The translations under genes and the position numbers were made by a program. From the NCBI GenBank assembly GCA_038503035.1, contig JAVSML010024271.1:744001-808000 (forward strand): a stretch of 64,000 bases of DNA. Reading direction: 5' to 3'. The notes under the pieces are model-generated. The model did not search any database and was not told where the DNA came from. It saw nothing but the letters and a program-made list of their open reading frames with translations. The DNA comes from Crocodylus rhombifer (lineage: Eukaryota; Chordata; Crocodylia; Crocodylidae). Positions 49,501 through 61,500 of this stretch are shown in pieces. The first letter of the stretch is position 1; every line of letters begins with the position of its first letter.

Positions 49501-52500
49501 CTCCGAGCTCCCCCTGTACTTTGACAAGCATTGGCTGGGGTCTGCATTCTACTCTTATCCTTCCACTTCCTGCCTCTGCCCCAAGAGGTGACTCGGAGCT
49601 GCGCAGTTTAGCATGAGAGTCTATAGCCAGGAAGCTCAGGGTGAGGCCAGGGTGCCCCTGCATGTGTAGTTCAAAGGTAGAGGTGCCCATCTGAAGTATA
49701 GCCTGGGGGACCTCTAGCTCATAATAGTGCTGCCTGTGCAGCCCTTGCTGGTACAGTCCATAGGGTGTGTGGCCTTGGGTAGTTTTTCATTTGTAAAAAC
49801 CCTATCTGGATCTGTGCTATAATGGAAAAAGAAATAGATGCTGTTTTACAGCTTTCAGAGTTGCAGACCTCCTGTGACCACATTAAATGCCTAAGTACGC
49901 CATTCATATGTTCTTTCCACCTCAAATTGATAGTGCTCTTTGACCAGTAGTAGAGGGAGCTGATACATAGGATAAGTCATTTTATGTTCTTTCTGCACAC
50001 TTGTTTCATCTCCGTTCTGCTTGTATACATGCACACACATACTTAGTTTTATGTGAAAAAGTTGGCCAAGAGCTCTAAATACATTAGGAGGCATCCAGTA
50101 CTCTTCCCAACTCTTTCCCCCACCCCCTTTTTTTGGTTCTGTGGTTAGTGCCTTTAAAACATGCTTTCTGAAATCAGGTGTGGCTAGTGTAGTTTGCATT
50201 TTGTTGCTTTGTCAAATGAAAATAAAAGCAGAAACGACACGTCTCGGTGAGAGAGCATTCCATGAGAAGTTAGCATTGCTTGTATTCTGAAAGCAGGACT
50301 GAATTATATGAGCAAAGCAAATAGTCTTCAGGAGCTTAGTCAAATTTGCATGGATAAGGAACATGCATTAATTCTCAGTATAGTGTAAAAACCTATTGCC
50401 AGTAAACTTTCATTTATTGTACTTCCAAAGAGAGGAATTTCAAGGCAAAAGGTTAATAAACTGCGGTCTAGGTTTTCTTAAGTTATAGCCACTACTACTT
50501 GTATTATTTCCCTGTACCCTACTCTCCTTGCATCGTTTCTAGAAAGTTAACATATGTGGTTGGTATCATTTATAACTACAATAATAAGAATTACTGTAAA
50601 AGGCTTATTTCTTGGCTGCTTCCTTTAATGTGCCGGATTCTGTACTCAACAGTGTAAATCAGGAATAACTCTACTGAAGTTGATGGAATTATGTTGAGAT
50701 AAATCCAGCGTAAATAAAAGGAGAATTAGAGATACCTTTCTATGTTGTAGTGCCATAGATCTAAGCCTAATAAAATCCACTGAGTGGTGTTTAATTCTCT
50801 TCTCATTTCTTTCCTCCCCACTGAATCTTCTCAAAAATATTTTTGGAATCAATAGCATCCTTCTCTTCCAGATATACATCAGGGGATGTGAGGTTGTGGG
50901 ACACTCGCACCTGGGACTACACAGCCCCCATCCTGGAATCAATGCATGGCGCTGCTGAACCTGGACCACAGCCATATGTCTCCTTTGTGAGGATAAACAG
51001 CTCTCTGGCTGTAGCAGCTTATGAGGATGGTAAGTAACCATAACTCTCCTCCCTATTTAAAAAAAAAGGCTTTACAAAAATGAAGCAGCTGTGCTCAGCT
51101 TTTTGTGTGTCTATAATCCTGTATACACACACACACACTTGCTTTTATGTGAAAAAGTTGGCCAATAACCCTAAATGCATTAGGAGGCATTGGAACATAG
51201 CACCCATTAAAACTGATGTTTAATTCCTATTGGAACTGCTGCACAAGGTTTGAGTGCCAGCCTGTGGACCAGCCAAGCCATCTTAAGCAAATAACTTGTT
51301 TGCTATAAAAATATTAAATATTCTTCCTTCAGCTTGGTTTTTCTTAGGGTGCCCTGAGGCAAGTTTATGATAAGCTTGCAAAGCTTGCTTAACAAAAACC
51401 TAGATTCTCCCTTCTGGTTCCTTGCATAAAGTATACATAGGGTATATACATAGAACTTTTTCTTTAATGTTGCTTTAATTTGTAGTGCTTTGGGGTTACA
51501 GTACATTATTAACAAAGAAAGCCTTCTTTTTGTAAGCAACGTGTTGTTTTTGTCATGTTTCCTTACTGATAGAAATACCGTATTTTCTTACACACTACAT
51601 GTCTCCAAATATAATACAAAGCTTATTTCTGAAAGGCACAATGACAAAGAAAAGATTTTTCCAGAGTTATGGTCACATAGAGTGGGGACAGGCCCTAATC
51701 TTCAACTGACTCACCCTTTCTCTCCTGCTTAACTAGAGCTGAAACCCTAGCTGTTGCTGAAGACTTGTCTCCAAGGGTGGATCTCTGATTTTGAAAAGAT
51801 CTAAGACAGGGGTTCTCAACCTTTTTCTTCCTGGGGCCCCCCACAGCATGCTATAAACACTCCACGGCCCACCTGTGCCACAACTGCCCAGCTCCCCAGT
51901 CTTGCCCCCGTGACCCCAGGTGCAGTGAGTAGGGCTTGGCAGCAGAGAGCCCTGGGGCCCCACTCACCTGAGCAGTAGCAATGTGGAGCCTCTCCCACCT
52001 GCAGTGGCACCCTCAAGATGGATCTTGTGGGGCCGGGCAGGGCAGGCCTGCCCCCACCCCTTTCTTGGGACTCACCTCAACCCTGGGGGGGGCTGAGGCA
52101 GCTCCTCCCCGTGCCGGGTCAAGCCGGGCGGACCCCCTGAAACCTGTCCATGGCCCCCCAGGAGGCCTTAGATCCCTGGTTGATAACCGTCAAGCTAAAG
52201 AGTCTCCAAGGCTCTGAAATTGGAGGAGATGGATCAGAAGCAGCTAACAGCCAGCAAAAGCACTCTAAGAAAGCCTGGCTTGATTAGTGGAACTTCAAGA
52301 CCATTAAAAAGGGGAGACAACTGTTAACACCGCGGGGGTAAAGAACAATGAGCCCTTAAATCAATTGACTCCTTGAGCTACCTGAATAATAATGCAACAG
52401 CTGTTGCACTGTGGAGCAGAAATCAAAGCAGGATGCTTCTATCCTAGTCAGAAAACCAACTTCCTGACTTAATATATGCATCCCAATTTTGGAGGACTTA

Positions 52501-55500
52501 TTAGGGGGAAGGGAGAAAACGTGCATGTTGCATGTGGGAAAATACGGTAAAAATTGTTTAGCATGCAAGTGAAAAGGTATAACATTTAGGCTATACCAGA
52601 GATAATACAGAATCAAGAGGCAAAGAGTGACTAGAACAAGGAGATAGGGTGACAGTTATTAAAAAGGAGAGGCTTGGATAGAGTAAATTTATGTAGTTAG
52701 GATTCTGTTGTGTCCCAAGCAAACCTAAATCCTATTCATATCCTCCAATACATAATTTTTGTGTTTTGATAGCAAGAAGTCCTTTTCTTTTTATCTGTTT
52801 AAATCAAAACTTTTTAATATTCCAGAACTACTGTATTGGTGCTGATTATGATGCAATGTAATATTATCAGCTGGCAGAAAAGAAAATACACTATAGCAGT
52901 CAAATATATCAGAGATTCAGATCCATAAATATTAAAATAACATGACCAAAAACAACCAATCTCTACAAAAGTAACAAAGTATTCTGATTACAGAGGGGTT
53001 GATTTTCAATGTAAACTGTGCTACAGTTGTTTGCTGTCACTGGAGATCATTAATGCAAAGTTTCCTCATTATATCCATTTTTTTATTAATCTATATAAAT
53101 TGACCCTGGTTATCAGAGTCATAGATTATTTCAATACACAATGCTAGCTTTGGCTTTGGCTTTCTAAATTTAGCAGGCAACAAAGAGCAAAGCTCTCTGC
53201 TTTTATATTAATTTGTCTTGTAGTCTTTCTCTGACAACAGCTTTAATAAACTGTTTTTTCAGGGTCCTTGTTTTGAACTGTATGTTGTGGTCTAAGTGTA
53301 ACGAACTGATTTTAATAAACTGATCTGTTTTAACTTTGCTGGGTACATTATTTAAAGGGCTTTGTGACATGACAGTGATTATTCTCATATAAGAGCTTTG
53401 GTCAGAACAGATCTAATTTTCCTACAAACAGGGATTTTTTATTGCCTTGCAAATGTTTTCCAACACTGTAGTTGCAAAGTATATATTTACAGTTTGGTGG
53501 AGAAAATAGTTTTAATCTAAGTGCCAAAAACTTTACAACTTTGCATGCTCTTTATCTGTTGTACTTTTACAGCTCCCTTTCTCCTTTGTTTTGTAAGTTT
53601 GACTAATACAGAGAAACCATCTGCTCATGTTGGAGGTGGTGCTGTTAGGCAAAGAGTCTAGACTTCTCTGCTGAATCCCTGGCTAGCAGACTCATTGAGA
53701 TAACATCAGTTTCTCCCAGTTCAACAGAGCTCAAGCAGCGATGTTCTTGGCATCTGATCACACAGAAGAACAAACAGGCAGAATTTCCTCATTCGGTGCC
53801 TGCCTATAGTACTGTTTTAGCAGTTCAGTAGTAGCAAACACTTCTTAAGGCATAAGAAATATAGCAAACGAAAGGTTATTTTGTAGGATGGCTGTTCAAA
53901 AGTGAACCCTGGCTAAATGATGTCACTGAGAAACAACTGAATTGTGAATCTAGGTGAATAGTCCCACGGGTGACAGCTTCAGACAGGCAGATGTAGGGAG
54001 AGGGAGATGAAAAAATTGTATTGGGATAAAGTATAAGTTCCCTCCTCCCCGCTGGGTGCCCAGTAGGAACACTGCATGTACACCTGGGGCAGCAAGATTT
54101 GGCAACTTGATCCACAGTTGTGATTTTTGAATTCCAACCCACTGGCCTCATATTTCTTCTGCCTTGTTTCCTATTGTCAGCATTGGCAGGTCTCCAGTTT
54201 GATTTTACCACTAATTGTGTTGCACGTTACCGTACTGAAATGAATCAAATCAAAATGCTTTTCCTGGAGCATTAGATAAAGCAGGCAAGGGTTCTGGGTA
54301 ATGAGCAGATGCTGCTAATGCAGGGACAGTAGAGGTCTTGCCAGGACTCCATCTGCTCCATGCTTGCCTGCCTTTGGCTGTGAGCCACAGCTTTTGGGGA
54401 ACAGCAGTCTACTTCAACCACCCCCCCTCCAGATTCTCATTGCTTGACTTGAAAACTCTGTGGTTTACAATGAGAACATACTTTTTTGAAGACTTGAGTT
54501 CCCATGTGTGTCTGTGCATGTTAGAGGGAAATGTTATTGTCCCCATTTATGTTAATATTTTGAAACCTCAACAGGAGTAGCTACTTGCCCTAGGTTGACA
54601 ACTTGACGTGGAACAAATGAAAGTGACTTCTGCACCAAGGAGAATGCCTTGCCTGTACGCATGCTCCATTTTCAGTTCCTCTTGTTAGACTAAAAGCCTA
54701 GTCTACTATTTCAGCAGACAAGATGGTGAATGAGAGGCTCTGGGAGCTGTTTGTGTCCACTGATGTTGAAACTGCTGTACTGTGTTCACAGTATCAGAAA
54801 TGGAGGCTTCTGATGAAGATAAATATCTGTAGTACACTTCCCAGTGCCAAAATATGCCACAACATTGCTTTTGCACCAGAGTTTGGCTTACATGTACTTA
54901 AATGGTACCTGTGAAAGGCTATGTCTACATTGCAGGCTGCATTGTAATATAGATTGACCTGATCTAGTTACAAACAAGCTAGTTTGGGTAAATCTGTACC
55001 AGGGCTGTCCAGCTTCCAGGTGGCAGGGGCAACAGGTCCCCCAGCCACACTGCATGTGCCAACACACAACCCAGGCAACACACAACCCAGTACCATGAGC
55101 CCCTCTGTACCATACAGACCCACTACTGCCATACCGTATGGGCTGCTGATGTGCCGTGTGAGACCCCAAGCCACAGTCTTCCTCCAGCTTCTTCCATGTG
55201 GATATGCTGCACAGTCCTCCTGACCTTTGTGGATGCATTGCAGTGTGCCACACAGTTCTCCTGCATGCTGCACAGACACTCTGCAGCATGCCATGTGTTC
55301 CCTTCTTCTCCCAATGCTGTAGAAACATGGCACATAGCTCCTGACCCTGTGCCACATGGATGTGCTGCAACATGCCCCATTCCCCCCCCAGCACAGTGAG
55401 CAACTTCCACTGCACTGTAATGGCATGGATGCTGCAAAGGTGCATGTGGGCTAAGCTACTCCCCCCCGCCCCCAGGGGCTGGAGCAGGCAGTGGAAGCTT

Positions 55501-58500
55501 TAGGGAATAGGGGGAGCCTGGGACTCGGGGGCCAGAGCAAAGTGTTAGCAGTACCTGGACCTGGAGGGCAGGCGCCACATGCTAATCCCTCGGACACATG
55601 CAGTCCATTGGCTACCAGTTGGACAGTCCTGATATACACTAATTCTGCCTTCCATGTAAATGTTCCTTTTGATGCACAGCACCTCTGTGTTTATGGAGAA
55701 TAGATTGTCTTACAGTACTTGAAAACAACAACAATGCACATTTGGCAAAATTTGGAGTTATCCAATATTACAGGTTTTAGTTCCTCAGTATCTAAAAACT
55801 TACTTATATTTAGCATTGATATAGAAAGGAAAGGGTAAATGTCATCACTATTTTATAGAATTGTCAGTAAATAGCCAAGGAAAGGTGAAGTAATTCACTT
55901 AAATATGTTCTTGGGAACAGAATTCAGCTTTTATTCTTCTAGTACTTTGCCCTGTTCTTGGAGCCATGCTGTTTTCTACAGGCTTGGTGACTTTAATAAA
56001 CATATGTAGTAGTAATTTTTTGAGAGAGCAAGCACAACAGTCATGATAAAATTGACTCGGTGGCTGCTGTGGGAAGAAACAAGACTTATCTCAATGTGAT
56101 TTTTAAGGTCCAGTATTTTGTGACTTAGCAAGGCAAGTAGTATTTGCTATGCCCTTTGAAAACTGAGATTTCAGTGGGAATGCTATGGGAATTGTAACTT
56201 TTTAATTACATTTAACATATGCTTCTAGTCCTAGTAGGTTTCATAATATCAAACTTTGTTAGGTGCCACTGGCCTTTCAGACTAAAAGTGCTGTTTGGCA
56301 AACGTCCAAAATTCAAGATAATAAGTTATGGACTTCAAGCCAAAGCTCTTTCCAATTCATGTGTTTCATTAATAGTTTATTTCCCTATAATTTCAGGCAA
56401 TAACTTCCTTGTAGATCATACAACTGCTATTTCAAATTTCACCATGAATTTATATGATGGGTTTTTTTTCCAGCTTCCTCTATTGAAAACAAAATATTTA
56501 ACAGTGAAAAAGTTTTATGTTAAATTGTTTTGGATCAAAGTAGGAAAGGCAGGGGTGAAACTCCCAAATAGAATTAATGGGAATAAAGAGGACAGCTACA
56601 TATGTATATTCATTCTTTGGTTTTATGCTGATGTGGATCTCCTATATCATGACATTATTTTTTTTTTTATATGAATAAGTGCTAAGGTTCACATGGTGGC
56701 AGATATCATATTTTTTGCCAGAGAGAAGTTTATGTGAAGCTGATTATAAAACCAGTTCTCTGTGAGATGTATCTTCAATGCTGACTTTGTAAAGAATGGA
56801 ACATACGAGGCTTGTATTGATAATAGGGAACACCTCTGATTCTCTCCCCCTTGACAGAAAGAAGTCCTCCATAATTGTCCAATTCTAAGTAAGCACCTCC
56901 TGCTTCCAGCCAGGGTTAGAGATGCATAGTAGAAACAGAGTAAAAGTCTTTCCCTGTCCCAAATAGTTTGCCATCTGAGACCAGTTGTAATAAGAGGATG
57001 TTAATACTAAATGTTCATCAGGCATGCTAGAGCAGTGATTGTAATGTCACACAGCAAAAAATACACCCTCTTGTTCTTAACGGACTTCCCTGTTTAGACA
57101 CTCCAGCTGAACACACACACGTTTTCTCAAGTCAGCCTGGAGAATAAGCATGCATTTGTTTCTAAATCAATCTGCTGTGTTGGAGCAGAGTCAGAGTTGT
57201 AGTAATGTAACTCTGGCATGTTGTGGAAGTACCATTTGTATTCTGAATTTCATGGGTTTCTGACATTTTATGGACTTTTCCTTTTTAAAACTATAATCTT
57301 GAAAGGCACTCATGCTATTATGTGTATGGAATCTGAACTTCACTGTAGCAAAGTGTTTTTGTGTGAAAGTGAAGCATTAGCTACTGCTGGAAGTATGAGT
57401 GCAGATTATGCAAATCTTCTATTTCATCCATTCTAGTAAATCTTATGTTTTAGTAGCTTTTAGAAAATATTTCTTAAAATGTGTTTTATATGCAGATAAT
57501 TTAACTAGAAATGTGACTTTTCCTTTTTCTTATCCCATCTCATGCCACAGGAATTGTTGCATTAGTTTTAAATAACAATACTTTAAAACCTGGCTTTAAT
57601 GAGAAATTGCAGAACAAGCAGTCATGCAAACCGGATTGTGTTAAGTGTGGTTTCAGCAGAGCTTCTGGATTCTTATCCCTTTACGTGGAGTAGCTGTTAT
57701 AACCCTTATGTCCCTCAGTGGGTTAACTACTTTGTTTTTTCCTTTTGTCTCTTCAGCCCACCTTCACTTTTCTCAGCAGTGCCCCCTCCCACCCTTTCTA
57801 TTTAGGTACCCCTGCTCTTCGCAAGTCCATTCATAGCATCTGATGAAGCAGTCTATTACCTACTTATTTTATGACTGAGTGATTTAGTCTTTCAGGTGCC
57901 ACTATGCCCTGCCTTCAACATGAATAGTGTGAAGGCTGATGACACTGGTACAGCTGTGTGAAAGAACCTGTAGTGCTTCATAGTAATGTCCCTTCAGAAT
58001 TGCTGTAACTCTTACCTACTAAATGTTCTAGTGTAATGTTTCCTGTCTGTTCACTGATATGTGCAAGCTATGTGTAAAACTCTGTGCATTCTACACAATT
58101 ACATGCACATATTTTAAAGTGATATTTAATTGATGTGTATTAATTCAGATTAAAAAAAACACTAGTCAGCTCTTGCTCCCTACATATCTCAACATTCCCC
58201 TCCTTATTGCTCCTACTTTTTAGCTTATTTCATAATGCCTTGTGTGAAAGAAGAAGCAATTTGCAATGTAGCAGGTCTCTGATTTACTATTTCAGTTTTG
58301 TTGTTTGGAGAGCATCAAAAGAAGAAGAGGACAAAGACCAACTTCCCAGAGGAGCTTAGAAAATAAGTAGATAAAATCCAATAAAAAGTCTATTTCTCAT
58401 AAACAGAAACTTACATTTCTGCCTTAAAAACCTCTGTTAAGGTCAATATTGGTATACATAGTAGTTAATTTAAATTAAGTCCACAGCTTAATCAGACTTC

Positions 58501-61500
58501 ATCCTTGGTGTGCTAGTTTGGCGATGTGGACTTGCTGTTTACTACAAAGCATGCAAATCAAAAAGCCTCTTTATGTTGTTATTCTTGACAAACTATGGTA
58601 TCCAAAGCAAACAGCAGCTAACCCTGTCCATTTAAAATTGTTAACTTGCTTTCAGCACGTGGGCGCATGCGTTTGCATGTGGCATGTCCTATCATTCTTC
58701 TTTTCAAAAATCAGTTCAGCAGTTATTTACCTTTCAAACAATTAACATAATTACCATTATGCTAAGAAGTAATTTTGGAAAGTTCTGCTCTGAGCCCTTA
58801 TGACTCCACCGGGACAGTTTTAGTCGGGACTTATCTTTTTGATGGAAGCCTAATTGCAGTTTTGGCTTTGTGTACACAAACAGAAGCGGCTAATTGTTTA
58901 GGCAAATAGCAGATTAATTTAAATATGCATCCCTAATAAAACAAAAGTGGTCCCCATTATGGTCCTCATTCCCTTGATGAAGAATATAAATATTCGATAG
59001 GAGTGCCATTAGACTGAGATCTTAAGGATTGTCTGCATTATTTCACAGTGGTAGCACTTTTCAGATACCAAATAATCTTTACAAAAGCAAACATAAATCA
59101 ATTTAAACTCATTTAGATACCATTTCCACTATGTGCAGTTTCATTACCACACTCCTGCTTTGCCTCCTTTGGGACATGGAAGGAGCGCTTGCAAACTGGC
59201 ATGGGTGCCCATCCACAGCTGCTTGTCAGAGCTTTTATGTTTCCTTTTGAAGTAGTAGCCATCATTAATCATTTCATCATTAATGGCCATGCTTAAGTAG
59301 AAGGAAGGCATCTTCAGCTCTGATCCTGTCTCATGGTGAGGAATTGATGCTCTGTTTAAATTCAGTGTAGGAGTAGCTCAGGAGAGAAATTTAGTTCACT
59401 TTTTTTGTCTAACCCACCTGTTCTATAACATGCTTGTAACTCCAGATTAATCTGTGTTGAAATTCAGCCATTTGCATTTATATGCCCCCACTTTTTAGTA
59501 GAATTCTGAAGATTTATGGAGCTAGCCAGTGCAATTGTTAGTCAGCTCTGTGTCAGTCTGTACTGGTTTTGCTTTAAAAAATGATCATCTCTGCATTTCC
59601 TTTGTTCTCTAAAATACTAAGATTTTGCTTTTGGTTGCAAACGATACGTAACTTCCATGATAGCATAAGGTGGATTCACTTTATAAAGACTACTTTCTTT
59701 TGCACAGTCCAAAAGTATGTAAATACCTTTTTTCAAACTTGCAAATGCAATAATTTCAAGAGGAGACCAGACAGTCACCTGGCTGGGATCATCTGACCCT
59801 CCGTTGTCTTTCCTGCTTGGTGCGGGGGGCTGGACCCGATGATCTTCCAAGGTCCCTTCTGGCCTTACATCGATGAAACTAATGTCACTTAATGCTTTAA
59901 TCTGGGTGCTCTCTCATTTTTCTCTATCTCTAGCTGAGGGCAAGTGTACAGCAGATAAACATCTTAAATAGCTAAGGGTTCCTCCTCCCACCTTAACCCA
60001 ATCCTTCTAGTGAATGGTTTGCCCATCCCTGGAGCATTGACGAACAGAGTCAAACTGCCTCAGTATGGATATTAGTGGTACCTAAGAGTGGTACCTAAGA
60101 GATACTAGTAGTACCTACTTTTAAGCGTGTGTTTAATAGGGTAGCATGCAATCATTTGTTCTGCCTTTTGTATGCAGGGACTATTAATGTTTGGAGCCTG
60201 ATGATAGGGCGTGAGCCTATCCATCGTTACCAGCATAATCAAAAGTTACAGGCTTTGGCCCTTGGCTTGGAAGGAGCAGCCATAGCTTCTGCATCTGGTT
60301 TTCAGGTCAAGGTGGAAAGCTCTGATGACAGGGGATACTGGCAAACCACTGCAGAGTTTGAAATCCAGAAGTTGGTAAGTCCCCAGATGGTCAGCTTTGC
60401 TCCAAGAGATCTGAGTTTCCTAATTATTTTAGATCACGGCCAAGAGCTATCTTACAAAGACCTTACAGAAATGTTGCACAAGTTCGCTAACAACAATATC
60501 AGCTTGCAGTTGAAGGGTTATAGCTATTTAGTGATTAATTATTTCTGGATTGAAGAGCTAAGACAAAATCCTGGCCTAAACCACAAGTGAAAATGAAGCT
60601 GAGTCCATATGGTGCAGTTTTGTTGTTCATAATTATTTTTTGTCAACACTAAACTATACTGGCTCATATTGTAAACCAAAGTTTTCTCACATAGAATTGG
60701 ACTTAACTTGAAGTCTCATTTCAGCTGAATGTTAGCTGATTAATTGTGTGGCAGGATGTCACAAGCTAGCTACTGTTGTCACTTGTGAAGGTGTAGCTAG
60801 GTGCACAGCTTCTTTAGATTGCACCTTCTGTCATTGGAGTTCTGAGGCTATTTGATTTTTAAAAAATCCTCCTAAGTTATGGGCCAAGTCTTTTAAGTGA
60901 TGGGAGTGAGCAAATGAGTATAGTGACATGTACATTTTGTGGGATTTTTTTGACCCAGTGGAAGAAATTAACTCTAGCTAGTGGGTGGAAAATACTGATT
61001 AAATGAGTCCTGATGCTTCTTAGTCTGCACTGGAATAATTAAAAATGGAATGAAAAAATCCAACAATTGTGACACAGGTTTCTTGGTAAAAATATTAAAA
61101 CAAGAAAGATATAATTCCACTGGAACCAGATCTCTCTTCAGTATTCTTCCTCATTGTTCTGTATAAAATACCAATTTGGGATATTTCAAAGAAACACTTA
61201 AGACACTAATTAAGAACCAGGACATGCAGTTTTCTACCTCAGGAGTTCTCAGCCCATTCTATACTGGAATCCTTCAGCAATCCCTTTCCCATTTAGCAGA
61301 ATGGAAAGAGCAGAGTGGTCATGAGTTCCTGTCATCTGTTTATGACCCTCCAGTTTGAGAATCTTGACCTATTAGCTCTGTCAGGCCTTCAGTCAGTGCA
61401 GATGTAATTAGGGAACTTCTGGAAGGGCTAGACATTTTAAAATCTGCAGTTCCAGATGCCCTCCACCCAAGGGTGTTGAGGGAGCTGGCAGGGGTCATTG

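Larger units (their letters stand above)
32232..50871 (+). other. FBXW8 intron 4 (18.6 kb)
   Basis: The largest intron, GTACGT to TTCTCTTCCAG. Recognised content: a hAT-like MITE (32622), another (38457), a CR1 tail (40320), a Tigger-like element (43450), a CR1 tail (44395) and a hAT-like MITE (45278). The stretches 33478-38456, 39278-40319, 40481-43449 and 45672-50871 otherwise show no gene. A possible hAT end starts near 48872 ('cagagctgtgcaaatta') without a paired right end, and about 46700-46780 ('gtgggccaccagttagatgc') resembles one end of another MITE. Confidence 0.85.
51030..60177 (+). other. FBXW8 intron 5
   Basis: A 9148-base GT-AG intron ending TTGTATGCAG. It contains two hAT-like elements (51807 and 55000), a fragment of a MITE beginning 'ggctatgtctacattgc' (54913) and a CR1 tail (59740). 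52193-54912 and 55632-59739 show no gene or nameable repeat. Confidence 0.88.

Noticed and set aside
54888..55445. 185-codon Cys/His-rich minus-strand frame
   Set aside because: It falls within the hAT-like element at 55000-55631, lacks spaced zinc-finger pairs and overlaps alternative frames of similar length.
56219..56674. 151-codon + strand frame in FBXW8 intron 5
   Set aside because: AT-rich, hydrophobic composition without a recognisable domain, and no exon-like borders; probably chance.
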